A DNA stretch of 64,000 nucleotides from Scortum barcoo. Taxonomy: Eukaryota > Chordata > Actinopteri > Centrarchiformes > Terapontidae. Below, in pieces: positions 14,601-26,644 of the stretch. Every line of letters starts with the position of its first letter. Positions within the stretch are counted from its first letter, which is position 1. The notes beneath the pieces are model-generated. The model did no database searches. It worked only from the letters and a program-made list of their open reading frames with translations, and was not told the DNA's origin. The position numbers were made by a program, and so were the translations under genes. The stretch lies in NCBI GenBank assembly GCA_023238725.1, contig CM041531.1, forward strand, positions 1,829,602 through 1,893,601. Reading direction: 5' to 3'.

Positions 14601-17600
14601 GGAGGTTTTACTGTGCTGGTTAAAAACACAAACTGCGGCTTTGATTTAGCGACCTCGGCGTGAACCTGCGGGCTGTGTCGTGTCGTGGATGGCGTCGGCC
14701 TCGAGAGGAACCTGATCCCGTCACAGACTGATGTCACTGACAGTTTAATGGACCGCAGGCCTGTTCGGGAGCGGCAGTGGAAAGTCTGGAGCAGTAAAAC
14801 ATATCTCATCATATCACAGGAGATCAGAGGCCCTGCAGAATTTTTTTTATAATGACAGAAAGTCGAGTGGGCGCTGCAGAGCTCGGTGTTTTCTTTCTGC
14901 TCTGTTTCTTCTCTGTGAGGAGAGTTTGCTTCTTAGTTCAGAGTGTGACCTCCTGCACAGCTGACATGATGGTTGACTCTCACTGACCAGAGATCATTGT
15001 GCCATGTCCCAGTTCAGTGCCACATCATTTACAAATGTCTGAATAAAGTGAAAAAAGTCTTTCCTTCCTCTCCTCTGCAGGCAGCAGTCTCTTTTCCATG
15101 TTCTTTCTGCATATTCAGTCTACAACACAGTAAGTGGGCTTTCCCTTCATCACGTGAAAAACTAAAATACCAGTTTAACTTGATTTAAGTGATAAAAATC
15201 TCGATTCTGGTTTAAGGTTTCTTTTCTTGTGCAGAGCAGAAACTTTGTTTTTTTTCCCCACTTGGCTCATTTTCATTTTTCAGATCTTTGCAAAGATTGT
15301 CTTAGTTTCAAATCCAAACACTCTGAAGGAAATACACTTTCTTTTTTAAATTATTTTTTGAAGATAAACAAGAAAGGTAGGAGAGAGAGGGGGGAAGACA
15401 TGCAGCAAAGGTACCCCAGCCGGGAGCCGGGAGTCAAACCAGGGTCCACTGCAGCCTCATACATGGGCACACACACTACCACTGAGCCACTTGTGCACCT
15501 GAAAGAAATACCCTTTCTAACACACACTAAACCATTGCAAACAATTTAGAAGAATGATTCTGCTGGTTTATCAATATATTAATGCATCTCTACAGAAAAT
15601 TGGTGATTTATCACTGAGGTAAACTTCTGTAAAATGTATTTGTGCTGTGCAACGTCATCAGAGCTCATTATGTTTACTTTTTTATTTTGAATATTGTATA
15701 CAAAAGTATATTTCTATCTAAAAAAGATCTCCGACTGAAAAATCCTGAGTGAATCAGATTATAACAGGAGAGTCTACAGTCATGTTCGCAGCTCTGTGTG
15801 GTGTCATTGTGCACAGCTGTACTGAGATTGTCATCAGTTAAGCAGGTGTTTTGTCCAAATAGTATAGGACAAATCAAAATGATGACGATGATGATGATGA
15901 TGATGGCAATAATTCAGGACAAACTCATCACATCATTTCTGTAACTCTCTTGTGTCTCAGAGAGACGTAAAGGAGAAGTGATGTTCACTCTTTACATTTG
16001 CTTTCTGTGAGATAACTGACTGGCCTGTCAGGAGTAAACGGTGGAAAACAAGCTGTGATTGTCTTTGAATCTATTATGTTTTTGTCCTGCCGCCTGCAGG
16101 AGGTGAGTTACTGCCAGGGGATGAGTCAGATCGCCGCCCTGCTGTTGATGTTCATGAACGAGGAAGACGCCTTCTGGGCTCTGTCGCAGCTGCTGACCGA
16201 TCAGAAACACGGGATGCACGGTGAGACTGATCCCAGCACCAAAATAAAACCCGCCTCTCGCATGTTGTCAGGATGCACTGAGAGCTGAGAGGAGGAAATA
16301 AATGTCGAAGTCGTTTTCCTCTCGAGGCGGCGAGGCTGATTACAGGCTGCGCCGCTTGTCGAGCGTGATTTGGACTCATATTAAGAGGGATTAAAAAAAT
16401 GCCTCTCTCTCCTCTCTTTTCTACTTTAAGGATTTTTTGTTCCCGGGTTCCCAAAACTTCAGCGATTCCAGGCACACCACGATCAGATTATTTCCAAACT
16501 CATCCCCAAGCTGAAGAAACATCTGGTGAGATCACGGCTACACGAGAAAAACACACAAGAATCCAGATTAGAGACGATTTCTTTTAGATATTCGTTGATT
16601 CTCTCATTTTAACTGAATCTCTCTTTCTCTCTTCAGGACAGAGAGCAGATGTCTGCAGGGATTTACAGCACGAAATGGTTTCTGCAGTGTTTCATTGACA
16701 GGGTGAGGAACCTGCTTGATCTTCATCCACAGTTTGCATCTCACCTCCACTTAATAACAAAACTCACATTAAAGTGGGATTGAACAGGAGCTTATCAGGC
16801 CCGTCCACTTCCTTCATTTTCTCATTTTCTGAAGATAACAGTGCTTAACTTACTTTAAGCTGCGAGGCCGTTCGTGCCTGCCTGTCAGACTTTTTTTAAA
16901 TTAAACTTTTAAAATAACTTTTAATTAAAGTACAATTTGATCTGCTGATCAACTATTGTCTTTGCATCTGAGATGAGGGCTCAAAATCCTCCTGAGAAAT
17001 TTATTTCTGTTCAGTCTTTTCTGGTAAAACCAATAAATCTTTCAATGTGTGTGTGTTGTGTTAGAATAAACATGGAAAAATAGTGAATTTATCCTCAAAT
17101 GCTTTATTTCAGATGACTTTCCTCTGAAAATTAAGAAATTTAGAAAATTAGATTCAGCATGAAAAAAGCTTGCATGAGCTAGGCAGCTAAGCTAACTAAC
17201 TTCAACTCACACTGGAGTATATTTATGTCAGAGGTGAATATAAAGAACATTTACATTTTATCTTTATTTATCTTCTTTTATTTTTGTCTTTTTCAGTTAT
17301 CACAGTTTCAACTAAATAAGTGCACAAACCCTGAGGATGCATGAGCTCTGAACAAAAGTCAGTTTTAATTTTAATTCAGTCACATCTCAGTTAAATCAGC
17401 ACCGTGCATTTATTACTCTGGTGCACAGGTAAATGAATAGATCATAAATAATACTACATTAATATGCAACATGTACATGTGAATAAGAGGCAGTTTTGCT
17501 CCTTCGATTTACGTCCTGATCGTAACAACATGTGTGAACCATTTAAAGTTAATTTGGACAACAGGGGAGCTTGAAGACAGTGAACATTAGTGAGAAAAGA

Positions 17601-19652
17601 AACTCAGGAAAGTTTAAAGGAAACATTATTGGTCAGACTGTTTGACTGACAGGTGACCTCGGAGCACAATAGTTACAGGAAGAAGAAACGCAAGATAATT
17701 TCATATGATTCAGCAGAAAGGGTCCCGCTGATATCTGAGCTCCAGGACGTTGCATTAGAAGCGAGCATTAAGAGCTGTTAAGCTAAACTGCTATTAGTCT
17801 CAGTCTCCACTCATGCCCACAATCCTGTGGTGGTGGTCTGGCAGGATTCGGCCGCTGTCAGCACTTCTCCGTCCCGCTGAGTCGCTCGGCTCGGAGGGGC
17901 CCGGGGGCCTCTGAGGTCTGGGAAAGAACCAGACAAACCTCCTGACTCCGGCCAGGAGCAGAACGGCAGACATGTGAAACATAAACGTCTCTGATTGGCT
18001 GAGCTGTTTGTGTTTGTGCTCCTGCAGACGCCGTTCACGCTGACCCTCCGCCTGTGGGACATCTTCATCCTGGAGGGGGAGAGCCTCCTCACCGCCATGT
18101 CCTACTCCATCCTGAAGATACACAAGAGTAAGATGACACACACTTCACCTCATCAGGCCGATAGTGGAAACTCCGGACAACAAACACATTGTTAAAAAAA
18201 AATCTGTTTCAGCCTTTAAACGACTGAATAAGGTGACTCTGATGATTTTCTGTTGTTTTGTCTGGACATTCAGACTCAGCCGACAAATATTTAAAGTCTT
18301 GGGTCATTTTTAACACTTCTTAAAGGGACACTTCAGTGTTTTTGGGATTTAGGCTTACTTGCGTTCATGCAGAGACTCACATTGAGTCTCGGTTTATCTC
18401 TGATATTTGACTTAACTCTGTTACAGCATTTTCTGAACAAAGGATAAACCTAACATTAACATTAACCTTAACATTTTTATTCACAAGCACATTCTTTTGA
18501 GTTAACAAAAGCATATTAAATACTGTTAAAAACAGTCGTACATCAAATATGAATTAATAATATGTAAATTGTCTGTATTATGGACACATTTCAGTCGGTA
18601 CCAAGAAGAATTCAGGTTTGAAACCCGACCTTTATCCTACACATCTGGTTCAAACACACCACCTGACTGAGATGAAGCTAATTCTTGAAGGAAGAGAGAT
18701 GAATGATAAGCTAAGAGTATTCACCACATGGCTTTAACATTAGAGTGTGTGTGTGTGTGTGTGTGTTCAGAGCGTCTGTTGAAGATGTCTCTGGAGGAGC
18801 TTAGGGAGTTCCTGCAGGAGCGGATCGCTCAGACTTTCTTCTGCAGCGACGACGTGATCATCGAGCAGCTTCAGGCCTCCATGAGTGAGCTGAGGAAGAT
18901 GAAGCTGGACCTTCCTCCCCCAGGTGAACAAAGCTCACCTGCATAAACTGAGGGACAAAAACGTATTTCTGAAACTCAGTGTAAGACATGTAAGAAGACC
19001 TGAGCTTCATCTTTAGATCCTTTATGCCCTCGTTTTGTTCTCAGGGAAGCCCGAGGAGCTGCCCCGGAAGCCTCTGGGTCAGGAGCTGCCGGTGCTGTTG
19101 AGTCCGGTCCAGCCCCCCAAAGGGATGTTGTCCTCAGCCAGCAGTGTCCCCAGAGCAGGCCTGAGCCTCCACATCATCTCCCACCAGCCCGACTCCATAT
19201 CCCCAGACCAGAGCCCCTCCAAGGACCCCAGAGATCTGGACGCTGCAGAGGAGGAGGAGGAGGAGGCCCCGCTGCCTTCCCCGGACCCCGTCATCATCCA
19301 CAGCCAGGCCCCGCTCACCCCTGACGGCTCCCCGCTGATTGGGCCCCCGCCTTACCGGCCTCCAGGCAGTGAAGCAGTGGTGTCGGCGGATCACACAGAA
19401 GGACTGTCGCCGACCTCCACAGACGATCAAACCCTCTGCAAAGTCCCGCGGACTCTCTCAGCACCCGTGGCCCAGGCGGCGTTGCTGACTTCGGGGATGG
19501 CTCAGTCGGAGAGCCTGTCAGCGGCGGAGCGACCCGAGGACAGTTACCTGGTCCAGCTGCTGGAGCAGGCCTCGGCCCTGACCACCAACAGGAACCTGAA
19601 CCAGGACCAGAGTGAAGCATCAGAAGAAACACAGACTGAGGACACGTCATGA
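5686..19652 (+). CDS. usp6nl: USP6NL/RN-tre-like TBC-domain Rab GTPase-activating protein (13 coding exons)
   Basis: Proteins of this family stimulate GTP hydrolysis by Rab GTPases (Rab5 and others for RN-tre) in endocytic traffic. Coding exons: 5686-5751 (exon starts 5678), 10630-10715, 10804-10843, 10941-11021, 12762-12869, 14227-14336, 15081-15129, 16100-16220, 16431-16525, 16637-16702, 18028-18127, 18771-18923, 19045-19652. All have GT-AG borders with matching phases and join to 1683 nt (560 residues plus stop). The N-terminal signature EIDPWEDADYSIYKV is typical of USP6NL and its TBC1D3/USP6 relatives. The TBC core shows YKGIPLQLRGRAW, the arginine-finger motif IDLDINRTFR and the glutamine-finger motif SYCQGMSQ. 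Start: ATG 5686 gives an N-terminus like the family (ERADIIVKY). Human USP6NL is about 828 residues (from memory), so this protein has a shortened C-terminal tail. Orthology to usp6nl rather than a fish-specific paralogue is inferred. Confidence 0.9.
7645..7795 (+). repeat. Degenerate interspersed repeat (ACTTTATTGATTCCC type)
   Basis: TAGATAGACGACTTTATTGA, followed by TCCCAGAGCGAAATTTAAG, resembles the end of a common fish element with the theme 'CTTTATTGATCCC...GGGAAATTC'. A second diverged copy in the same orientation is at 34190-34380. The family is not named with confidence. It lies in an intron of the USP6NL-like gene. Confidence 0.5.
8537..10145 (-). mobile_element. Tc1-type DNA transposon, about 1.61 kb, inside a USP6NL-like intron
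   Basis: Both ends are intact: CAGTGGGGCAAAAAAGTATT at the left and its reverse complement at the right, flanked by TA dinucleotides (8535-8536 and 10146-10147), the Tc1/mariner target duplication. The inverted repeats are long, about 200 bp (8537-8735 and 9944-10145), and include CAGCCACCAATTGTGCAAG. The transposase reads on the minus strand. Size, TA target and long inverted repeats fit the Tc1 families abundant in teleosts. It is antisense to the host gene and far from its exons. Confidence 0.97.
8752..9777 (-). pseudogene. Decayed Tc1-like transposase (DD34E family)
   Basis: The ATG at 9775-9777 begins MAKTKELSKDTRNKIVDLHQ, the paired-type helix-turn-helix. IWSDETKIELFG carries the first catalytic aspartate and QYDNDPKHTA the second, with PDLNPIENLW containing the last glutamate. 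The frame is broken. Small insertions near 9155-9185 shift it after GCFSAK. A base insertion near 8972 puts a stop after VLEWP. The third segment then hits a stop at the VAQ codons near 8903. The original stop is at 8752-8754. The coding length without the breaks is near 340 codons, usual for the family. No active protein is expected. Confidence 0.93.
13062..13504. mobile_element. Candidate nonautonomous hAT-like element (MITE)
   Basis: The left end CAGTGCTGGAAAGTAACTCA and the right end, finishing TTCCTTCTTCCAATCCTG, form imperfect inverted repeats. Internal phrases such as GTACATTTACTC, TTTACTTGAGTA and TTTTACTTAAGTAAAAG match, from memory, a very common fish repeat built around 'GTACTTTTACTTAAGTA'. 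There is no transposase. It lies in an intron of the USP6NL-like gene. The family assignment is tentative. Confidence 0.5.
14227..14336 (+). CDS. usp6nl: USP6NL-like exon with the TBC arginine finger
   Basis: This exon encodes the segment from KMKEQARLCSSEIKQ to FMDRFGVK. It contains IDLDINRTFR, the IxxDxxR motif whose arginine is the catalytic finger in TBC Rab-GAPs. The acceptor is CCACTCAG and the donor AA|GTAAGT (phase 2). The following 49-nt exon, 15081-15129 (QQSLFHVLSAYSVYNT), completes this part of the fold. Both catalytic motifs are intact, so the GAP is predicted to be active. Confidence 0.92.
15360..15515 (-). repeat. tRNA-derived SINE fragment
   Basis: On the minus strand an A-box-like TGGCTCAGTGGTAG (near 15489-15476) is followed by a B-box-like GGTTTGACTCCCGG (near 15440-15427) and a tail ending in ATGTCTTCCCCCC. 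This is the arrangement of a Pol III tRNA-derived SINE. It sits in a USP6NL-like intron between the exons at 15081 and 16100. Confidence 0.65.
16100..16220 (+). CDS. usp6nl: USP6NL-like exon with the TBC glutamine finger
   Basis: It encodes EVSYCQGMSQIAALLLMF and continues to the end at KHGMHG. YCQGM is the YxQ motif that supplies the second catalytic residue in TBC domains. The acceptor is CCGCCTGCAG and the donor CACG|GTGAGA (phase 1). The neighbouring exons 16431-16525 (GFFVPGFPKLQRFQ) and 16637-16702 (IYSTKWFLQCFIDR) continue the domain without a break. Confidence 0.93.
18745..18766 (+). repeat. (GT)11 run in place of a polypyrimidine tract
   Basis: The run ends four bases before the acceptor AG of the USP6NL-like exon 18771-18923, so the 3' splice site reads (GT)n-TCAG. 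There is no pyrimidine tract closer to the exon. Confidence 0.95.
19045..19652 (+). CDS. usp6nl: Last coding exon of the USP6NL-like gene, proline/serine-rich tail
   Basis: The exon enters in phase 1 after a TTGTTCTCAG acceptor and encodes about 202 residues, ending in SEASEETQTEDTS and TGA (19650-19652). The start, KPEELPRKPLGQELP, matches the family right after the TBC domain. The rest is disordered-looking, with an acidic EEEEEE run (codons near 19247-19266) and several PxxP stretches that could bind SH3 domains, as reported for RN-tre (Eps8). I see no similarity to the long human tail beyond the first 15 or so residues. Confidence 0.88.
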
Positions 19653-22600
19653 GACGAGCAACAGTTTACTGATCATGATCCCTCTTTGTTTTTGGATTAT
19701 GTGCCCGTAAATTTAGGCAGTAAATCAGTTTGGCTGATGAGTTTACTGTCAATGTTTTGGCAGAAAACAGCAGAAAAATGATTTTTTAAGTCAGATTATT
19801 AATGTCGAGCAATAATTGCTTAAAAAATTGACATCAGTTTCAGGAGCAGTATTAATTAACTAATGTTCTTTTTACTTTCTTAAAAAAATTTGAATGACTA
19901 AAAATCCAAATTTCCCGTTAATGCATTAAAGATGAGAGGAATATCAGATACATCAGAAGTCAAAGCTGAGTGGACCTGCTGCTTCTAACTGAAACACAGA
20001 AGAAATCAGCAGGGTCCGAATCTATTTAGTGTCTCAGAATCAGTGTGTGTTATTTCTATAAACAATGATGGAAAAAATGTGAAGCCAAAATGATGATATT
20101 TACCAGTTCTGCAGTGTGGGCTGTAAGGTTTAAAAAGACTCTATAGAAGCAGTCCTGTCCAGGTATTTCGATTTAAAATATCTATACCGCTCACTTATAT
20201 TGTGCAGGACTGAACATGCAGCAGTAATCTTTCAAACACACATTTATTTCAGATGTTTTCTTTGAATGCTGCACAAATTCAGTCACAAACATTTCTAAAC
20301 TGAATATTAAAAAACATATTTCCAACTCTGATACACTTGATTAATTCAGGCTCAGTTTGCCTTCTGTGTCTCTGGAGGAGCTTTGAAAAAAAAAAAAGAC
20401 CTTATTCAGGGAGGGTCTAATGAAACATGCTCCTGCATTGCATTGTAGGATGTGTAGGCTCTGGTGTTTTTGGAGGCTGACTCATACTTGCATCTAAAAT
20501 TAGGTTTTTAATGTGTCTAACACCAGGTTTACCTGCACATCTGAAAACAAATGTGCCTCACATCATTACCCCCCACAACACTTTGAGCTTTCTAAAGATT
20601 TCACACTTAAGTCCTCTCACTCTTCGTGCACAGGCGTGTTATTTGCATCTTGAGAAATTGTGCTCATTTCCCAGATTTTGACGGACGTGGATCTCACAGG
20701 AGACACCTTACAGGACTCTGGACGTCACATCCACACTGTATCCTGTTTGGTCTGGATTACCTGTTAAGTCATTTTTAAGGAGTTTTATTGCCGTCAGAAG
20801 GAAAGCATCCAGAAGTCTTTGAGGGATCTCCCTTTACAAAAAATGAACATTTTTGTAGTTTTGTACCGTTTCGTCAGAGAACAACATGTCGCTCCGTCAG
20901 CCTTTGTAAAATGTTTGCTAGCAGAGTTACAGTTTTATTTTTTGTACCACTGTCTCGATGCCTTATCTGGATCAGCTTCAGTTCTTCTGTGGACGTTGTT
21001 GGTGTTGAAAACCTGCACAGAAACAGAGGAAGTGACACAACATGAGGACAAACTTTGAGGTGTTGGACTGAACAACAAACCTCTGACATGGTGAGCTGGC
21101 TCACAGTTATGATTGTACACGCTGAAACTTATTGGGCTCATTTTAAAGAAGTGTTGTTGTGTTTTTTAGCTCAGTTATTTATTGCTTTATCCTCTTAGAA
21201 AAGGCATCCAGGTCATTTAAAAACCGCTCTGTGCTCATCCTTTTCAAGAACTGGAGTATTTGCTACATTTTACCATTGAGCTCCTTAAATGGTGAAAACA
21301 GCCTTTTTGTGATCTTACAGATGAAGATCTGGATTGAAGTGTGTCTGATTTAGTTAACATTGTATTTAGAAATGTACAGTATTGTAGAACCAGTAGGTAC
21401 AAAGAGTTAGAAGCAGTTTTTTCCATCAGAGGGTAGATAAAAAAAAAAACATTTCTTCAGAAATAGTGAAAGGCTGACATCTTGTGGTCGCTGTAGATAA
21501 AGCATGTCTCCATCTAGAAATGTAGGAAAAGTTTTGACAATTTAGAGTTCATCCAAATTAAATAGAAATTCTCAAAAGTGCGCAGCGTAAAGATATAATC
21601 TGAATGATTTTCATTTATGTCTGTAACATCTAATTATTGGATGAGTCAACTCAACAGTGACTGAGCCTCCACTGATGAAAGTCTGCAGCGTTTGCAGCAT
21701 CTATGCAGACTTTACTGCAAAAATCACAAGCTGCACACTTTGACTTTTAACTCAGCAGATTCGCTCTTTAACTGTGTGTGAAGCAGCGTGCTGATTTTTC
21801 AGGTCTTAGTGGGGAACAAAAAGGAATAAAATCAGTGACTACAGACGAAACTGAAACTTAACAGGTTTAAAAACTCACCTCTGATTACAGATCAGAGAAC
21901 AAAATGAAAATCTTTGAGGTTCTAACTTCACTGCTGTTATTTTGGATGATGTGAATATGTTCTGGCTTTTTATGGCATTCGACTGTATTTCTGGTAAAAC
22001 CCAGCTGAGAAACACATTTTGAATAATTGTGTATGAAACAGTTTGCTGTAGTTTCTTCCAGCGTCTTTTTAAAAGAGATGAAGTTAGAGTAGTTAGCACG
22101 ACGATGTGAAGAACTTCAGGCCAACGTGTGGACGTAAAACAAAGTGTTTGGTCCTCAGCTACACATTTGTTGTATACTGAAATCTTATGGCACCTTCTGT
22201 TGGGAGTGTGAAGGCATCGATGAAACCCTGCAGCTGAAACAATACAACTTTTATCTTCCTTGAACATCTCTGTGTTTTCTTTCTGTGAGTCTGATCTGAT
22301 CTCAGGATGAAGGAACTTCTACAGAAACACACCACATTTTCTCAGGAACATTAAAACAGTGTCTCACAATCACATTTGACATAGAAATGCTGATTCAAGT
22401 GGGTAAAAGAGCCTTGAAAATACAGAAATAAAGGCATAAAACTGGGTTTTTGTAAGAGATAGGGATAAATGTTTATTAGCTTTTTGCCAAGAGTGAGATA
22501 AGAACCTCTCAAAAGCTGCAGCTGAGACAAAGACTAGAAACTGGCTCTCTGCAAAGGTTAAAATCCCCCAACCAGCTCCTCTAAAGCTTACTGATCAATA

Positions 22601-22750
22601 AACTATATATATTTTCCTTTGAATGGTAAAATTAGCTTTTATGTTTGGTTGTTTATCTCTATTCTGGACATTTGCTTTACTCAAAACCATAAAAATACAC
22701 CCTTCAAGTGAGGTTTTATTTTGAAAATCAAACCAGTCAAAGTCTCATTT
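19653..22750 (+). other. 3' UTR of the USP6NL-like gene and intergenic DNA
   Basis: No coding exon was recognised. The proximal part must be 3' UTR. Candidate poly(A) signals are ATTAAA at 19925 and AATAAA at 21825 and 22427, and I cannot tell which is used. An A-run lies near 20385. The open frames of 60-130 codons have no visible family features. Confidence 0.45.
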
Positions 22751-23059
22751 CAGAATAAAGTCACCCTCAGCCTCTCCAGCAGCTGCAGCTCTGAGTCAGT
22801 CTGCTCTTTGTCCGCCGGGGGGCGCTGCAGGGCGGTGCTGAACTCACCTGTGTGAGTCTGGTCTGATTGGTCCCCTCAGAGCTTCATATGCGGGTCAGCA
22901 GAGGCGCAGCAGCTCAGTCTCCTGCAGCTGTCTCTTTGACTTTTCAGAGTCATCTCAAACTTCAGTCCTGAATTTAGAGATTAAGACATTTAATGGGAAA
23001 CTTTAGCTCACTTGTCCTCCGTGCGTAAAGTGATCCAAACCTCTCCAGCCGCCTCGATC
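22750..23059 (+). promoter_or_regulatory. abtb2: Candidate abtb2 promoter and 5' UTR
   Basis: This lies directly upstream of the abtb2 start and of a CpG-rich first exon. An inverted CCAAT box (ATTGG at 22866-22870) and a short GC-rich block (near 22813-22840, GCCGGGGGGCGCTGCAGGGC) are visible. No clear TATA box was seen. The transcription start is not determined. Confidence 0.4.
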
Positions 23060-23921
23060 ATGTCCGGCGGTGTGATGGTGAAAACTCTGGAGGACCTGAG
23101 CCTGGACTCGGGCTACGTGGCCGGGGAGCCGTGCCCGTCCCTCAGCCTGTCGTCCTCCGGCAGGTCGAGCCGGTCTCAGCCGCGCACCGGCACTCCTCCC
23201 CGGGGCGGCGGGTGGCGGCGCGCCGGCTCTCTGTACAGCAGGAACGGCAGCTGGGACACGGTGAGCACGCTGCCGGAGGACGCGGCGGACATCCTGGCCA
23301 AGTGTCCGTGCCTGCCCGAGCTGGAGGACTATCCGTGGACCGAGCAGGAGCTGCGGGAGGTGGTGCGCCGGGTCTCCGGCTCGGACGCGTCGTTCACCGC
23401 GGACGCGCTCCAGCGGCTGTCCGCGCTGCTCCGCCGGGCTCTGCTGCGGATCTCCCGGGAGGCGCAGCGGCTGAGTGAGCTCCACGGGCGGTGCACACGG
23501 CTGGAGGTGCAGAGCGCCGTGAGGCTGGTGCTGAGCTGGGCCCTGGCCGAGAAGTGCCTCTCCTCCGCGGTCAGGGCCGCGTCCCTGCACTGCATGAGCT
23601 CCGGAGACTCCGCGCGTCAGAGGAGCAAGTCTGCGCGCTGCGGCCTGACGCTCTCCGTGGGCCGCTTCTTCAGGTGGATGCTGGAGACGCGCGTGTCCGT
23701 GCGTGTGCACGAGTACGCCGCCGTCTGCCTGGCGGCCTGTTTGGAGACTCTGATGGAGGAGGTGACCGGACGAGCTCTGCAGGCCGCCAGGCTGAGCGGG
23801 GAGGAGCGGGAGGAGCAGGAGGTGACCGCGGAGCTGCTGGACGGAGCCGTGAACAGCGACGCGGAGCTGTGGGGCCTCCTGCAGCTGTACGAGCACCTCC
23901 TCTGTGGGAAAAACGCAAACG
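23060..23921 (+). CDS. abtb2: abtb2 exon 1, N-terminal region
   Basis: The exon is CpG-rich and 862 nt long. The ATG at 23060 gives MSGGVMVKTLEDLSLDSGY, aligned with the human start; the open frame extends upstream only through a non-ATG codon. It encodes the conserved helical, histone-fold-like N-terminal part (CTRLEVQSAVRLVLSWALAE, CGLTLSVGRFFRWMLETR). It ends NANG with donor AACG|GTGAGT (phase 1). The long antisense and shifted open frames here, up to 297 codons, are by-products of high GC content. Confidence 0.96.
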
Positions 23922-26607
23922 GTGAGTTCAAGCAGCTTTAGGTTTATCTTCAGCTCAGAAACTCTGAGAAACCAAAACTCCTGTTTAAAACATTAAAAAC
24001 ATAAAACAGAAGGTTTCTTCCTCTGAGAGGTAATGACAGAAGATATTGATCATCGATTTTATAGCTTATCAATCAGAAAGATCAAACTTTCTGTTTCCAG
24101 CTTGTTGGGAATGTTCACTCACATCAGTTTGATTCTGGAGTTGAAAGTGGGAACTGTCTGTGTTTTACAGATGAATCATTCAAAGAAAATAACTGACAGT
24201 TTAAATAATCATGAATTTTGCTGCAGCCTTAAAATGTTTTCTTATTTTGTTAAATCGTAAAAGACTGAAGGAAAATGAGCTTATATAGATCATATACACT
24301 GTGCATTTATAGTTTACATGTAAGATTTTTCTTTTTCCACCTAATGACGCGACTTCCAGGGGAACTCTTCACACAGGAGACTTCACATTGTGTGAAACGT
24401 CACATTTCCACCAAAGATAACAGTCACGGTCCATCACCTCACGAACACGTGTGTTTTAAAGACACTTCACGTGTGAACCCACAGAGACTCAGAGGAGAGG
24501 CTTATTGTTCCTCCATGACACCCGTCCGTCCTCTCTGTTGTTCTGCAGATAAAAAAACATCTGTAGGTGAGAAACATGATGCAGCCTGAAGCTCCTCCAC
24601 CTCCTCTGTATTTTTTCTGCAGACTCTCAGAGAAACATCTCTCTGTTTGATTTAAACAGTGTAAAAACTAAAGAAAAGTGTCATCATCATAAAGCTGCAG
24701 CTCCTGTGAGGCAGAGACTCAGGAGATGAACTCTGGAGGAAACTCAGACCTTTGTTGAAGCCTGGTGATATTTCTGAGAGTTAATGTTGACTGCTCAGGG
24801 ACTCGTCTACATGATGGTAATAATAATGGATAATTACCGGAAGAGGTCTGCCAAGTCCGTGGAGAGTTTGATGGGAAAACCCTTCAGACAGGAAACAGGC
24901 ATTTTGGGTAATAACGGACACGGAAGTGGAAGATGGTCTCTGATAAACGTCTGCGGTCAGATGGTCAGATATTTATTGGGTGTATTTTAATGTGGGAGTT
25001 TATCCTTCACATGAACACGCCCTGCTCTAAATAACAAACAGTGAATCTGCATATTAATCATCACATTTACTTTAAGAGATTTACCGCACATCAAACTAAT
25101 AAGACTGCACAGCATAAAGGGATAAAACAGGTAAAAGCAGTAAGGAGGTGGAAACGTTAAGCATTAGAAAAGTCTTAAAAGTCAAACATATGGCTCATTT
25201 AGTTGTAACACTTCCTAACACCTGCCTCTGGGATCTAAAACTGTTAATTATCACCTATTATGTCTAACAAGAGGCCATATGGCAGCGAGCGGACAGCTGC
25301 CGTACTCCTCGTTGAGATTATATTGATGACTCGTCCTGTTCGTTAGCGTTGAAAACGACGTGGAGGAGGATTAGATGGAGTTTGAATGTTTTTTCAGGAG
25401 GGAAACCTTTAACTCAGTCCGAACTCTAAATGGAGGTGTTTACTCTGTAATCTCAGGGCCTGCAGATTAGTTTGACACTCAAAAGAGGGAGGATTGGGAT
25501 AAAAAAGGCAACTTTGGATGTACAAGAAGTCTGATTTTTATCTTCTGTGAGTGTTTAAAGGAACAGTCCATCATTTTGGATTTTTTTTTTTGTAGATTTA
25601 CTCAGTCAGATGAGAAAGTTTCAGTCTCATTTCTGTGCATCCAGTGTAGAGAGAAATCCAGGAAGTGGTTATTTTATGTTGTGCAGACCATATTAATTAA
25701 TTAACCATAATTACGAGCGTTGTTGGCTTTCAAATAGTAATCCAGAGTCAGATGTCGGGACAATATACAGCTCGACATTTCCCAGTTTGTGACAACTCGA
25801 CAAAATCAGCTGATGAAGGCTGTGTGATGTGATAGGACAACTGTAAGGACTGATACTGAGTAAAACAGAAGATCTGAACATTTGAGAAACTTAAACCAGA
25901 CACATTTTGTGTTTTTTAGTTGATAAATGACAATACATCAATTATTGAGACTGATGTTGAATCATTTTCTCTTAATTGGCTTGGCAAGGTGAGGAAAGTG
26001 TACTTATATCACACATTTCAGCAACAAGGCGGTTCAAAGTGCTTCACACAAAACACCAAAGGATTTAGACAAAGTGCAAACGACTATGAGCGGTTAAGTG
26101 CTGAAAAGTTTACGTGCCGGCCTCTGAGGTGTGATCCAGAATCAGAGATGATCTCCCAGTTTGAGACAACTGGCCAAACTCCAGCTGGTGGCTGTGTGAT
26201 ATGATTGAAAGCTCCAGGACAGACACACAGACCTTTATTGTTTGGTCAAATATCAGAGACAGTGTTTTTAAAAGACAAATCGTTGATAATAAAAGCAGGA
26301 AAAAAGCTATCAGACTGAACTTGGATAGTTCAGATTCAGTCCCAGTGAATAAAAACACACCAGTGAGCTTCACTCACTGTGAACATTGTAAACACGCCCC
26401 ACTGCATGCTGGGATATCGGCCTCAAACCTCTGTCCCACGAGAACGAACAGGAAGAAGCGGGTGAGGCGGCGAGCGAGCGAGTGTTGTTAGCCTCTGACC
26501 CGCACGGCTGACACAAAAGGAGCTCTCATTCCCGCTCAGGCTGCGAGGCCACGAGGTTCACGACTCCGAGCGCCGTCTGCACGGCTAAAACAAACAGCCG
26601 GAGAGGC

Positions 26608-26644
<37 letters not shown>

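Noticed and set aside
23003..23896. A 297-codon minus-strand open frame over abtb2 exon 1.
   Set aside because: It mirrors a GC-rich coding exon; the plus-strand protein is clearly ABTB2. It is composition-driven.
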